Shown here: positions 34,974 to 43,406 of the stretch, in pieces
How positions within the stretch are numbered: the first letter of the stretch is position 1
How the letters are laid out: the number at the start of each line of letters is the position of its first letter
Source of the DNA: JAQVEM01 sp964601205
GTDB taxonomy: Bacteria > Actinomycetota > Humimicrobiia > Humimicrobiales > Humimicrobiaceae
Assembly (NCBI GenBank): GCA_964601205.1
Contig: CAZRML010000020.1
Location: 1-64,000, forward strand
Length of the DNA stretch: 64,000 bases
Direction of reading: 5' to 3'
Made by a program: the position numbers and the translations under genes
Notes under the pieces: generated by a model
What the model was told of the DNA's origin: nothing
Seen by the model: the letters and a program-made list of their open reading frames with translations, nothing else
Database searches by the model: none

Positions 34974-35198
34974 ATGACTTACGAAGAAGACGTAAAAAAG
35001 ATTGATACCAATGAATTAAGGGTCAATCTTACGAAGTATTTAACAGAAAATTTAGGGGACACTATATATATTACCAGATACAACAGGCTGGTAGCCGAGC
35101 TCAGAGTTTATACCGAAGAAACCAGGAGGAAGACTGAGCTCAGAATAGCAAAAAAAATGCTTGAAGCTGCAGAAAGAGAAAAAAGTCATAAGAAATAA
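34974..35198 (+). CDS. Phd/YefM-like antitoxin domain protein, no toxin partner seen
   Basis: This 74-residue protein has the Phd N-terminal pattern: ELRVNLTKYL, then GDTIYITRYNRLVAELRVY, matching the usual E-x-R-x-x-L and I-T-x-x-x-x-x-V-A-x-L features of antitoxins that bind their own operators. The rest is a charged helical tail (TRRKTELRIAKKMLEAAERE). The SD AAGGGG is 7 bases before ATG. A strong terminator ends the transcript 48 bases later, so no toxin gene follows, and none is visible just upstream. It may be a stand-alone regulator or the remnant of a toxin-antitoxin pair. Confidence 0.65.
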   Translation: MTYEEDVKKIDTNELRVNLTKYLTENLGDTIYITRYNRLVAELRVYTEETRRKTELRIAKKMLEAAEREKSHKK

Positions 35199-35245
35199 AA
35201 AATATAAAATATTTAAGGCAGCCCGGATTACCGGTAAAAATAGTT

Positions 35246-35294
35246 AAGATAATGGCACATATTTTGTTCATAAAATATGTGCCATTATCTTTTT
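35246..35294 (+). terminator. Strong intrinsic terminator after Phd-like gene
   Basis: A 20-base perfect stem (containing ATAATGGCACATATTTT and its complement) with loop GTTCAT is followed by a short T run. It separates the antitoxin gene from the trp promoter 35 bases later. The stem is symmetrical, so it may also act on transcripts from the other side. Confidence 0.85.
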
Positions 35295-35327
35295 AGATAA
35301 AAGTTTTAGTTTTAATATTTTTTTGAG

Positions 35328-35355
35328 TTGACTTGCGCAGTGGTTATGCTATTAT
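35328..35355 (+). promoter_or_regulatory. Predicted sigma70-type promoter of the trp operon
   Basis: TTGACT (35328-35333) and TATTAT (35350-35355) are spaced 16 bases apart, each one mismatch from consensus. Transcription would begin near 35362, about 90 bases before the Trp-rich part of the leader ORF. It lies just after the terminator of the preceding gene. Confidence 0.6.
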
Positions 35356-35405
35356 ATCTAAACTTTTTAAAAGTAGCATTAATGAGCATGTTTTAATAAC
35401 AGGTT

Positions 35406-35498
35406 ATGGGAATTTGTAAAATAAAATTTAGTCGAACAAAAAAGCTAATAAGTATGTTTCTGTGGCTAAAAGATAATTCCTGCTGGCGAAGTCTCTAA
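35406..35498 (+). CDS. Putative trp leader peptide
   Basis: An open frame runs from ATG 35406 (30 codons) or, more compactly, from ATG 35454 to TAA 35498. The short version reads MFLWLKDNSCWRSL, with Trp at codons 4 and 11. Two TGG codons in 14 upstream of trpE are far above expectation for so rare a residue. The second TGG (35484-35486) lies inside the left arm of the terminator hairpin, so a ribosome waiting for Trp-tRNA there would cover that arm. Neither ATG has a strong SD, which is the main weakness. The arrangement matches leader peptides of ribosome-mediated attenuation. Confidence 0.5.
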   Translation: MGICKIKFSRTKKLISMFLWLKDNSCWRSL

Positions 35499-35525
35499 AC
35501 CTGGCCGGCTGGAATTTTTATTTTA
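35475..35525 (+). terminator. Candidate trp attenuator (intrinsic terminator upstream of trpE)
   Basis: The arms AATTCCTGCTGGC (35475-35487) and GCCGGCTGGAATT (35504-35516) pair along 13 positions with one T-T mismatch and one G-T pair, loop 16 bases, followed by a TTTATTTTAT tract. It lies 195-235 bases before trpE and overlaps the leader ORF. A copy of GGAATT at 35409-35414 could compete for the left arm. No T-box core (AGGGTGG-type) is visible, so attenuation by translation of the leader is the simplest reading. Confidence 0.65.
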
Positions 35526-35710
35526 TATATATTTCCATTAAACTGCATCTACAAATTTATTTCCATATAAATAAAAATTCCTAAAAATTCCTGAATTAAT
35601 CAGGTAAAAACACCCGGGGGGGAATACTATCTTCTTTTAAGGAATAAGTAATAAATATTAAATTTAATTAAATTATGAGAATACCTAAAAATAAATACTT
35701 AAAGAAGTAA

Positions 35711-37228
35711 ATGAAAATACAGAGAGGCATGAAAAGAATGTTTTATCCGCATAAAAGTGAATATATTTTGGAAGCAGAAAATTATAATTTAGTTCCGGTA
35801 TATAAAGAATATGTTGCTGACACCGAGACTCCGGCTTCCTTATTTATAAAAACTGTGGGACCGGGAAAGAAAGGATTTTTACTGGAAAGCATTGAGGGCA
35901 TAAAGAATCTGGCAAGGTATTCTTTTATAGGAATTGGATGCAGTAATTTAATTAAATTTAATGACGGGGTTTTTTCTTTGGTAGATAATAGTGAAAAGCT
36001 ATATCAGATAAAAACAGAAAACCCCCTCGGGGAGCTGGGAAAAGTGTTGGGAAGTTACCATCTTTATAAAAATCCCCGGCTCAATCATTTTGTGGGCGGA
36101 GCCGCAGGTTATCTGGGTTATGACCTGGTAAAGAATTTTGAAAATATTCCCCTGCCCGAAAATAATCTGTCTATTCCTGAAATCATGCTTTATCTTACAG
36201 ACCTCGTAGTTGTTTTTGACCACCTGCTTAACAGGGTAAAAATAATCTCAACAGTTAAGAGTGGAGGTAAAATTAGTGCCGGGAAGGCTTACGATATTTC
36301 AGCCAGTAATATTGAGAGTGTTGAAGAGAAAATTAATAAAAATGTTAAAAATGATTTTAAAGAAAGCTTTAACCGTGCGGGCATTGACCATACCAGAATG
36401 GATTTAAAATTAAATTCAAATTTTGGTAAGAATGAATTCCTCAAAGGAGTGGAGAAAGCAAAAAGATATATCGCTGGAGGAGATGCTTTCCAGATAGTCC
36501 TGTCTCAGAGGTTTCACACCAGAATATTTTCAGATTCTTTTAGTGTCTACCGCGGCCTCAGAGCGGTAAATCCCTCTCCATACATGTATTACTTTGATTT
36601 TGGCGGGTTTAAAATTGCAGGCGCTTCACCGGAGCCTCTTATTAAAATTAAAGGTAGAAAAATATTAACCTGCCCCATTGCAGGGACAAGAAAGAGAGGC
36701 AGGGACCCCGGGGAAGACAGGTCTATGGTAAAAAGTTTATTAAATGATGAAAAGGAAAAAGCGGAGCATAACATGCTGGTTGACCTTGCCAGAAATGACC
36801 TGGGGAGGGTATGTAAATATAACAGTGTAAAAGTAAAGAAATATATGGGTGTGGAAAAATATTCCCATGTCGTACACCTGGTATCCAGGGTGGAAGGGGT
36901 TCTGGAAAAAAGATATTCAATATACGACGCGCTGAAAAGTGTTTTTCCTGCAGGGACACTGTCGGGAGCCCCAAAAATAAGGGCGATGCAGATTATAAGT
37001 GAACTGGAACCTGACAGGCGGGGGCCATATGGAGGAGCAGTGGGATATTTTGGATATGATGGCGACCTTGACAGCTGTATAACCATAAGAACAGCAGTGA
37101 TTAAAGACGGGGTGGCCTATATCCAGGCTGGTGCGGGTATTGTTTATGATTCAAGACCTGAGAGTGAATATGATGAGACCTTAAATAAGGCAGCCGCTAT
37201 TTTCAGGGCTATCAGTTTATTTAAATAA
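35711..37228 (+). CDS. trpE: Anthranilate synthase component I
   Basis: TrpE converts chorismate to anthranilate using ammonia or, with TrpG, glutamine: the first committed step of tryptophan synthesis. The N-terminal region has the LLES motif (about 57-60) that forms the feedback site for Trp. The C-terminal chorismate-binding domain shows GGDAFQIVLSQRF, PSPYMYYFD, CPIAGTRKRG, and the active-site stretch FPAGTLSGAPK near 415-425. The end, QAGAGIVYDS, is also standard. Length 505 is normal. ATG 35711 is listed, but ATG 35738, 10 bases after AGAGG, gives a more typical TrpE N-terminus. No trpG follows. Confidence 0.94.
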   Translation: MKIQRGMKRMFYPHKSEYILEAENYNLVPVYKEYVADTETPASLFIKTVGPGKKGFLLESIEGIKNLARYSFIGIGCSNLIKFNDGVFSLVDNSEKLYQIKTENPLGELGKVLGSYHLYKNPRLNHFVGGAAGYLGYDLVKNFENIPLPENNLSIPEIMLYLTDLVVVFDHLLNRVKIISTVKSGGKISAGKAYDISASNIESVEEKINKNVKNDFKESFNRAGIDHTRMDLKLNSNFGKNEFLKGVEKAKRYIAGGDAFQIVLSQRFHTRIFSDSFSVYRGLRAVNPSPYMYYFDFGGFKIAGASPEPLIKIKGRKILTCPIAGTRKRGRDPGEDRSMVKSLLNDEKEKAEHNMLVDLARNDLGRVCKYNSVKVKKYMGVEKYSHVVHLVSRVEGVLEKRYSIYDALKSVFPAGTLSGAPKIRAMQIISELEPDRRGPYGGAVGYFGYDGDLDSCITIRTAVIKDGVAYIQAGAGIVYDSRPESEYDETLNKAAAIFRAISLFK

Positions 37229-37285
37229 ACCAAAAAATAACAATATATATAAATAACAATATAAAAAATAGCGGGGAGATTAAGA

Positions 37286-38311
37286 ATGAAAGATTTCCTG
37301 GATATAATTTTAAATGGAAAAGACCTTGGCGAAGAGCAGGCATACAGAGCAATGGAGCTTATAATGGAAGGCGGGGCAAATGACTGTCAGATTGCTTCTT
37401 TTCTTACCGCATTGAAGATGAAGGGAGAAACAGCTGCTGAAATAAGCGGGTTTTCGAGAGCAATGCTGGATAAGGCGGTAAAGGTAAAAAGCAGATATCC
37501 CGACCTTGTGGACACCTGCGGGACAGGCGGAGATGGGCTGTACACTTTTAACATTTCAACTACCGCAGCATTTATAGCTGCAGGTGCGGGGGTTAAAATT
37601 GCAAAGCACGGCAACAGGAGTGTTTCAAGCAGGAGCGGAAGCGCCGATGTTCTTGAAGAGTTAGGAGTTAATATAAACCTTGAATGTGAAGATGTTGCAG
37701 AGTGTCTTGATAGTACCGGTATTGGTTTTATTTTTGCTCCCAGGGCGCATAAGGCTATGAAATATGTGGCCAGGGCAAGAAAAGATATGGGAATAAGGAC
37801 TGTTTTCAATATTCTTGGCCCCATAACAAACCCGGCTCTGGCAAGGGGAAGGGTCCTCGGTGTATTTGATGCAGGGTTAATAGACATTATGATAAATACA
37901 TTAAAAAATCTGGGTGTTGAAAGGGCTTATGTGGTTAACAGTGATGAAGGGCTTGACGAGTTTTCTGTTTCGGGTAAAAGCATGGTAGCGGAGTTAAAAG
38001 ACGGAAAAATCATAAGGTATGTTTTTAACCCCGGAGATTTTGGTTTTAAAAAATCAACTATTTCGGACCTTGCTGGTGGAGATGCGAAAGAAAATGCAAA
38101 AATACTTACTGATATTCTTACCGGAAAAGAAAAGGGGCCCAAAAGAGATTCTGCCCTGGTCAATGCTGCAGCGGCAATTGTCTCGGGGAAAAGGGCCGGT
38201 AACCTTAAAGAAGCTCTAAAGCTGGCCAGCTATTCAATTGAGAGCGGCAGGGCATATGATAAGTTAATAAGTTTAATAAAGTTTACAAATAAAAAAGCCG
38301 GTCAGAACTGA
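37286..38311 (+). CDS. trpD: Anthranilate phosphoribosyltransferase
   Basis: TrpD joins anthranilate and PRPP to phosphoribosylanthranilate. The 341-residue length matches the stand-alone enzyme, so no TrpG domain is fused here. The PRPP/metal loop is DTCGTGGDGLYTFNIST (about 73-89), followed by KHGNRSVSSRSGSADVLEELG, and the second metal site DEGLDEFS is near 220. ITNPALARGRVLGVF is another family segment. It lies 57 bases after trpE, with GGGGAG about 8 bases before ATG. Confidence 0.95.
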   Translation: MKDFLDIILNGKDLGEEQAYRAMELIMEGGANDCQIASFLTALKMKGETAAEISGFSRAMLDKAVKVKSRYPDLVDTCGTGGDGLYTFNISTTAAFIAAGAGVKIAKHGNRSVSSRSGSADVLEELGVNINLECEDVAECLDSTGIGFIFAPRAHKAMKYVARARKDMGIRTVFNILGPITNPALARGRVLGVFDAGLIDIMINTLKNLGVERAYVVNSDEGLDEFSVSGKSMVAELKDGKIIRYVFNPGDFGFKKSTISDLAGGDAKENAKILTDILTGKEKGPKRDSALVNAAAAIVSGKRAGNLKEALKLASYSIESGRAYDKLISLIKFTNKKAGQN

Positions 38312-38355
38312 AATAAAGATAATAGCCGGATAAGATTGATCGGGGAGAGGCCAAT

Positions 38356-39189
38356 TTGAAATATCTAAAAGAAATTTTGCTCGGGAAAAAGAAAGAGATT
38401 GAAAAAATTAAAAAAATAAAGCAGGATTATCGTCTATCAGCGGCATTTGCAGCAGGGGCAGGAGAAAATGTTAAAGAATATGGGGGGCATTTTATTGGAA
38501 ATATTAAAAAGGGGAAGGTTAATATTATTGCCGAAATTAAGAAGGCTTCACCCTCCAGAGGAATAATAAATGATGAAATTGATATTGGAAAGGCAGCCTT
38601 ACTATATGAAAAATTTAAAAGTTTTATCTGCGGTGTATCCGTTCTTACAGAACCTATATATTTTAAAGGTGATCCAGGCAATATAAAAATAGTTAAAGAA
38701 AAGATAGCACTTCCTGTCCTGAGAAAGGATTTTATTTTTAATGAAGTTCAGGTTTACCGGAGTGCGGAGATAGGAGCAGATTGCATCCTGCTCATAGGTT
38801 CGCTTCTGGGATTTAAAAAGCTGGAAAAATTATATAATCTTGCAGTCAGCCTGGGTATGGATGTGCTGGTTGAGGTGCATACTTTGAAGGAGCTGCGAAA
38901 AGTTCTGGATACAGGAGCAAAATTAATAGGCATAAATAACCGCAACCTTAAAGATATGAGGGTTAATGAAAGGCTGATTTATGATTTTATAGAACATAGC
39001 AAAAAAACCGGCATTACTGATAGAATTTTTGTCTGTGAAAGCGGTGTAAAAAATGTTAGTTATATAAAAGACCTGTTTTTAGAAGGCGTAAACACTTTTT
39101 TAATTGGAGAGTATTTTATGAGTGCCGAAAATCTGGAAAAAACATTAAATGATATGGAGCTGGATTTTAAGAGAACCAATCTAATTTAA
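38356..39189 (+). CDS. trpC: Indole-3-glycerol-phosphate synthase
   Basis: TrpC closes the ring of carboxyphenylaminodeoxyribulose phosphate with loss of CO2. This 277-residue beta/alpha barrel has the family signature IIAEIKKASPSRG (about 57-69, catalytic Lys), LRKDFIFNEVQV, LIEVHT-like segment LVEVHTLKEL, and IGINNRNLKDM near the end, with the phosphate site CESGV. The start is TTG 38356, 5 bases after GGAGAGG. It is the third gene of the operon and is separate from trpF. Confidence 0.94.
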   Translation: MKYLKEILLGKKKEIEKIKKIKQDYRLSAAFAAGAGENVKEYGGHFIGNIKKGKVNIIAEIKKASPSRGIINDEIDIGKAALLYEKFKSFICGVSVLTEPIYFKGDPGNIKIVKEKIALPVLRKDFIFNEVQVYRSAEIGADCILLIGSLLGFKKLEKLYNLAVSLGMDVLVEVHTLKELRKVLDTGAKLIGINNRNLKDMRVNERLIYDFIEHSKKTGITDRIFVCESGVKNVSYIKDLFLEGVNTFLIGEYFMSAENLEKTLNDMELDFKRTNLI

Positions 39190-39235
39190 GTTTAAAAATA
39201 TAACTTCAGGATTAAATTCAAGGGTGAATTAAGAC

Positions 39236-39916
39236 ATGGTATGGGTTAAAATATGTGGAATTACAAATTTAGAAGATGCAAGGCTGGCACCACAGTTAAA
39301 AGCTGATGCATTGGGCTTTATATTCTCCACGGACAGTCCTAGGAGAATAGGGTTGAGCGAAGCAAAAAAAATAAATGATGGGCTCCGCGATGAGGAAAAC
39401 AGGGTTTCAAAAGTCGGTGTGTTTGTAAATGAAAGGGTGGAATTGATTCTTGAGTACTGCGAGAAATTGGAGCTAAATTTTATCCAGCTTTCAGGAGATG
39501 AAGATATAGATTTCTTGAGAACATTAAGAAAAGAGGCAAAGGGACTAAAAATTATAAAAGCTTTAAGAATCAGAAACAAAAATAAAACCAGTGGTAGTGA
39601 TGGACAGGATGGTTTAAAAATAGCCGGGGTACCGGGAGAAATTAAAAAATATGCAGATTTTATTCTGCTGGATAGTTATAAGGAAAATGTTTACGGAGGT
39701 ACAGGGCAAACTTTTAACTGGGAAATTGTAAAGTATTTCAGCGGTATTCTGCCGGTTATATTATCGGGAGGTCTTGAGCCGGAGAATGTCGGGAAGGCAG
39801 TAAGCATAGCAAAGCCATTCGGTGTGGATGCATCGTCCCTGCTGGAAGTATATCCAGGGAAAAAAGATGCAGATAAAGTGAGAAGATTCGTTAATATTGT
39901 TAAAAAAGTGCAGTAG
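39236..39916 (+). CDS. trpF: Phosphoribosylanthranilate isomerase
   Basis: TrpF carries out the Amadori rearrangement between the TrpD and TrpC steps. The 226-residue barrel starts VKICGITNLEDA, with catalytic Cys, and contains DALGFIFS, VGVFVNE, IQLSGDED, LLDS (catalytic Asp region) and LSGGLEPENV, then GVDASSLLEVYPGKKD. The usual final GVDVSSGVE is GVDASSLLE here. A short linker rich in Lys/Gly (about 118-130) is slightly longer than usual. It follows trpC by 46 bases. Confidence 0.92.
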   Translation: MVWVKICGITNLEDARLAPQLKADALGFIFSTDSPRRIGLSEAKKINDGLRDEENRVSKVGVFVNERVELILEYCEKLELNFIQLSGDEDIDFLRTLRKEAKGLKIIKALRIRNKNKTSGSDGQDGLKIAGVPGEIKKYADFILLDSYKENVYGGTGQTFNWEIVKYFSGILPVILSGGLEPENVGKAVSIAKPFGVDASSLLEVYPGKKDADKVRRFVNIVKKVQ

Positions 39917-39927
39917 TCTGCTTTATC

Positions 39928-39965
39928 GGAGGAAGTTATAAATGGTTAATTATTATACAGAATAA
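39928..39965 (+). promoter_or_regulatory. Strong SD with seven-codon mini-ORF between trpF and trpB
   Basis: GGAGGAAG (39928-39935) precedes ATG 39942 by 6 bases, yet the frame (MVNYYTE) stops after seven codons. This is one of the better SD sites in the operon and it serves no visible long gene. It could pass ribosomes towards trpB 40 bases on, or be a remnant. Chance is possible. Confidence 0.3.
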
Positions 39966-40005
39966 AATACAGGTTGCTGCAAAATATAATGGGGTTTTAA
40001 TTAAC

Positions 40006-41190
40006 ATGGGAGAAGAAAAAAAACGGTACAGTTTTAAAAATGGCTATTTCGGGATGTTTGGAGGTATGTATGTACCCGAGATACTTATCAATGCCTTAAA
40101 GGAGCTTGAAAAAAATTATTTCAGGTACAAAAAGGATAAAAATTTTCAGAAAGAGCTGGGATATTATTTAAAAAATTATGCCGGAAGGCCGACTCCTCTC
40201 TATTACGCAGAAAGACTTTCCAGCAAACTGGGTGGAGCAAAGATATATTTAAAGCGCGAGGACCTGTGCCATCTTGGAGCTCATAAGATTAATAATACTA
40301 TCGGTCAGGTGCTTCTGGCTCAAAGGATGGGGAAGAAATTTATCATTGCAGAAACCGGTGCCGGACAGCACGGGGTGGCGACTGCAGCGGCAGCTGCATT
40401 ATTTAATATGGGCTGTAAAATTTTTATGGGCAGTAAGGACATAAAGAGGCAGTCTTCAAATGTATACAGGATGAAACTTATGGGAGCAGAAGTAGTAGAA
40501 GTTTCATCGGGGAGCAGGACATTAAAAGATGCGGTTAATGAGACTCTTCGTTACTGGGCATCCAGAGTGGAAGATACTTTCTATGTCATTGGTTCAGTAG
40601 TGGGTCCCCATCCGTATCCTGCAATGGTGAGGGATTTCCAGATAGTTATCGGCAGAGAAACCAGAAGCCAGATACTTAAAGTAGAGAGAAGACTTCCTGA
40701 TTATATTGTAGCCTGTGTGGGTGGCGGCAGTAATTCTATAGGGATATTTTATCCGTTTTTAAAAAATTGTGACAGGGTCAAACTTATAGGGGTGGAAGCC
40801 GGAGGTAAAGGCATCAGGAGCGGGAAACATGGAGCAACACTGGTAAACGGGAATAAAGGAATATTCCAGGGCGCTTTTAGTTATGTGCTGCAGGATAATT
40901 ACGGGCAGATAGAAGAAGCTTATTCGGTATCGGCTGGCCTTGATTATCCAGGTGTGGGACCCGAACATGCTTATTTTAAGGAGAACGAAATAGTTAAATA
41001 TGAGTATGCCCTTGATAGCGAGGCGCTGGAAGCGTTCAGGATGCTTTCGCTTTATGAGGGGATTATTCCCGCCTACGAAAGTGCGCATGCACTGGCTTAT
41101 GTGGCAAAACTGGCACCCGGGCTGGGCAGGGATAAGATAATAGTGGTAAATCTATCCGGCCGCGGGGATAAGGATATTGACAATAAATAA
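40006..41190 (+). CDS. trpB: Tryptophan synthase beta chain
   Basis: TrpB is the PLP enzyme that joins indole and serine to tryptophan, in an alpha2-beta2 complex with TrpA. KREDLCHLGAHKINNTIGQ contains the PLP Lys (in HKIN, about residue 96). ETGAGQHGVATAAAAALF, GPHPYPAMVRDFQ, GGGSNSIG (phosphate-binding) and LSGRGDKD all fit the TrpB1 type. Length 394 is typical. The N-terminus YFGMFGGMYVPEIL is the canonical GxFGGxYVPE segment. It lies 81 bases before trpA. Confidence 0.96.
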   Translation: MGEEKKRYSFKNGYFGMFGGMYVPEILINALKELEKNYFRYKKDKNFQKELGYYLKNYAGRPTPLYYAERLSSKLGGAKIYLKREDLCHLGAHKINNTIGQVLLAQRMGKKFIIAETGAGQHGVATAAAAALFNMGCKIFMGSKDIKRQSSNVYRMKLMGAEVVEVSSGSRTLKDAVNETLRYWASRVEDTFYVIGSVVGPHPYPAMVRDFQIVIGRETRSQILKVERRLPDYIVACVGGGSNSIGIFYPFLKNCDRVKLIGVEAGGKGIRSGKHGATLVNGNKGIFQGAFSYVLQDNYGQIEEAYSVSAGLDYPGVGPEHAYFKENEIVKYEYALDSEALEAFRMLSLYEGIIPAYESAHALAYVAKLAPGLGRDKIIVVNLSGRGDKDIDNK

Positions 41191-41270
41191 TTTTTTAAAA
41201 AATACTAAAAAAAGAAAACTATTAATCCGGGATATTCTCTGGATATTCCGGCTTTTGTCTGGAGTGTGTT

Positions 41271-42086
41271 ATGTATAAAGATGGCACCGGTATTATAGAA
41301 GAAGTCTTTAAAGATTTAAGGAGAAATAATCAAAAGGCTTTCATCCCATTTATAACCTGCGGGTTTCCGGACCGCAAAAACTTTTTTGAATTATTTGAGG
41401 TCCTTGACAGAAGTGGGGCAGATATAATAGAGATAGGCATTCCTTTCTCCGACCCTCTGGCAGATGGTCCGGTTATCCAGGCTACTTCAAAGCTTGCACT
41501 GGAGAATGGAACAAATACGGATACTGTTTTTAAATCTGTAACCAGAATAAGAAAGAAAAGCAATACACCGATAGCGATTATGACCTACTTTAATACCATA
41601 TACCGGTATGGGGTAGAAAAGTTTTTAAAAAAGGCAGGAGGTTCGGGGGTAAATGGGATTATAGTGCCCGATCTTTCCCTGGAGGAGTTTAATAATTACA
41701 GGAGTTATTTTAGAAAAGCAGATATTGATAATATTATGTTTGCTTCCCTGACTTCGGGCAAAGAAAGACTTAAAGCAGTTGCTAAAAAGAGCAGGGGATT
41801 TATATACTGTGTCTCAGTTAAGGGGGTAACCGGTGTTAGAAATAATGTAAATCCGGAAGTTATAAAATTTTTAAAGGATTTAAGAAAGATAACAGAGCTT
41901 CCGCTTGCGCTGGGTTTTGGGCTCTCAAACAGCCAGCAGATTAACCGGGTGAAAGATTATTGTGACGGGATTATTATAGGAAGCAAAATCTTATCACTTA
42001 TCCTGAAGGCAGATAGCTTTAAAGAAGGCATAAAAGCAGTGGAAAATTTTGCTTTAGATATAAACAAAACCCTAAAATTATTATAG
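41271..42086 (+). CDS. trpA: Tryptophan synthase alpha chain
   Basis: TrpA cleaves indole-3-glycerol phosphate and channels indole to TrpB. The 271-residue barrel has FITCGFPD near the start, the catalytic Glu in DIIEIGIPFSDPLADGPVIQ (about 47-66) with the second acid in the same stretch, MTYFNTIYRYG, NGIIVPDLSLEE, SVKGVTGVR and ALGFGLSN. It ends the operon. No clear terminator follows. Confidence 0.95.
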   Translation: MYKDGTGIIEEVFKDLRRNNQKAFIPFITCGFPDRKNFFELFEVLDRSGADIIEIGIPFSDPLADGPVIQATSKLALENGTNTDTVFKSVTRIRKKSNTPIAIMTYFNTIYRYGVEKFLKKAGGSGVNGIIVPDLSLEEFNNYRSYFRKADIDNIMFASLTSGKERLKAVAKKSRGFIYCVSVKGVTGVRNNVNPEVIKFLKDLRKITELPLALGFGLSNSQQINRVKDYCDGIIIGSKILSLILKADSFKEGIKAVENFALDINKTLKLL

Positions 42087-42395
42087 GGCATGCCACTATC
42101 TTGAAAAAATATGTTATAAAATGGAACTAACAATTCCAAATATATATAGAAAATGGAGTTATGTATTCCAGAATTATAAAATATACAGGAGATGAAAGCT
42201 TTTTCTTAGCTGGCCCCGTGGAACCGGCATACTATACTGGTTTCAATATTAACTATATGATGGATCAATTATTATAAAGCAGAGAATTTCTGTTTATTCT
42301 TTTTTGATATGATATTAAAATAATATAATTTGTAGTAGATTTATGTTATCAGTTACTGCTTGAATCAGAGATTTTGTTAATAAACGAAAGAAAAA
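42087..42395. other. Intergenic region between trpA and glycosyltransferase gene
   Basis: These 309 bases hold no convincing gene. A 38-codon frame at 42161-42277 has only a GGAG two bases before its ATG and no recognisable product. A TATAAT box at 42324-42329 could be part of a promoter for the downstream gene, but its TTGATA partner at 42304 is only 14 bases away, which is short. No stable terminator after trpA is evident. Confidence 0.4.
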
Positions 42396-43289
42396 ATGCT
42401 GCAATTTGATAAAGTAAAAAAAATAAAAGATTTAACCATAAGCATTGTAAGCTATAATAGCCTTGATTTTTTGAAAGAGTGCCTTGAATCAATTTTTAAA
42501 AACCCTCCTTCAGTAGATTATGAGGTTATAGTGGTGGACAATGCTTCCATAGATGGAACTTCTGAATATATAAAAAATAATTATTCCGGGGTAAAACTTA
42601 TACCAAACACCAGGAATATCGGGTTTGCGGCCGCAAATAACATAGCCGTGAAAAAAACAAACTCAAAATATGTCCTTCTTATGAACAGCGACTGCAGGGT
42701 TTATGAAAAATCACTGGACAACCTGGTAGAATTTATGGAAAAAAATCCCACAGCTGGAATAGCCGGACCAAAAATAATAAACAGTAACGGCACCATTCAA
42801 CTATCATGCAGGAAGTTTCCCTCTATATTCAATGCTGCTCTTCACACTATACTGGGAGAAGTTTTTCCGCAGAATCCCTTTTCAAAGAGCTACAAGCTTG
42901 CAGGAGTATCCAGAGACAGGCCCTTTAAAGTAGACTGGGTTTCAGGGTCATGCATGATTATAAGAAGAAAAGCTTTAAATGACACCGGCCTACTTGATGA
43001 AAGATATTTTATGTATGTGGAGGACCTGGATATCTGTTACAGGATGTGGCAGAAGAACTGGGAAGTCTATTACTGCCCTGATGCTAAAATAATGCATCAT
43101 ATTGCGGGGAGCAGTGGCAGCGGGAAAATAAAATCAAGTTTCAGGATGCAGAGAAGCGTATTTTATTTTTTCTGGAAAAATTATAGAAGAAACTGGCGGG
43201 TTATATTAATACCCCTGCTTATATTGATTCTCGGGTTCAGGTTATTTCTTTCCATTTTGAAAAGTTTCTTTTCAAAAATAAAAAAATAA
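42396..43289 (+). CDS. Family 2 glycosyltransferase (rhamnosyltransferase-like)
   Basis: A 297-residue GT2 enzyme with SIVSYNSLDFLKECL, VVDNASIDGT, LLMNSDCRV as metal site, and WVSGSCMIIRRKAL with YFMYVEDLDICYRMW on the acceptor side. A C-terminal hydrophobic segment (about 265-290) may attach it to the membrane. It stands directly before the Rmd, nucleotidyltransferase and Gmd genes, so GDP-D-rhamnose or GDP-mannose is the likeliest donor; this is inferred from position. Confidence 0.83.
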   Translation: MLQFDKVKKIKDLTISIVSYNSLDFLKECLESIFKNPPSVDYEVIVVDNASIDGTSEYIKNNYSGVKLIPNTRNIGFAAANNIAVKKTNSKYVLLMNSDCRVYEKSLDNLVEFMEKNPTAGIAGPKIINSNGTIQLSCRKFPSIFNAALHTILGEVFPQNPFSKSYKLAGVSRDRPFKVDWVSGSCMIIRRKALNDTGLLDERYFMYVEDLDICYRMWQKNWEVYYCPDAKIMHHIAGSSGSGKIKSSFRMQRSVFYFFWKNYRRNWRVILIPLLILILGFRLFLSILKSFFSKIKK

Positions 43290-43406
43290 ACTTTTAAAGG
43301 TGGAGCTTTATTTGTTTTTATTAAATTTGATAAGTTCGGGTTTTTTAAATTTGGGATTTTATATTAAAATAATCACTGAACCTAAATTAATACAGGAGAA
43401 AAGCTT

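Noticed and set aside
35246..35291. Perfect 20-base inverted repeat considered as an IS end or attachment site
   Set aside because: It has a six-base loop and a T run right after the stem and sits just after a stop codon, so a terminator explains it fully.
42161..42277. 38-codon ORF between trpA and the next glycosyltransferase
   Set aside because: The GGAG is only two bases before ATG, the product is unlike any known small protein, and the frame is short enough to arise by chance.
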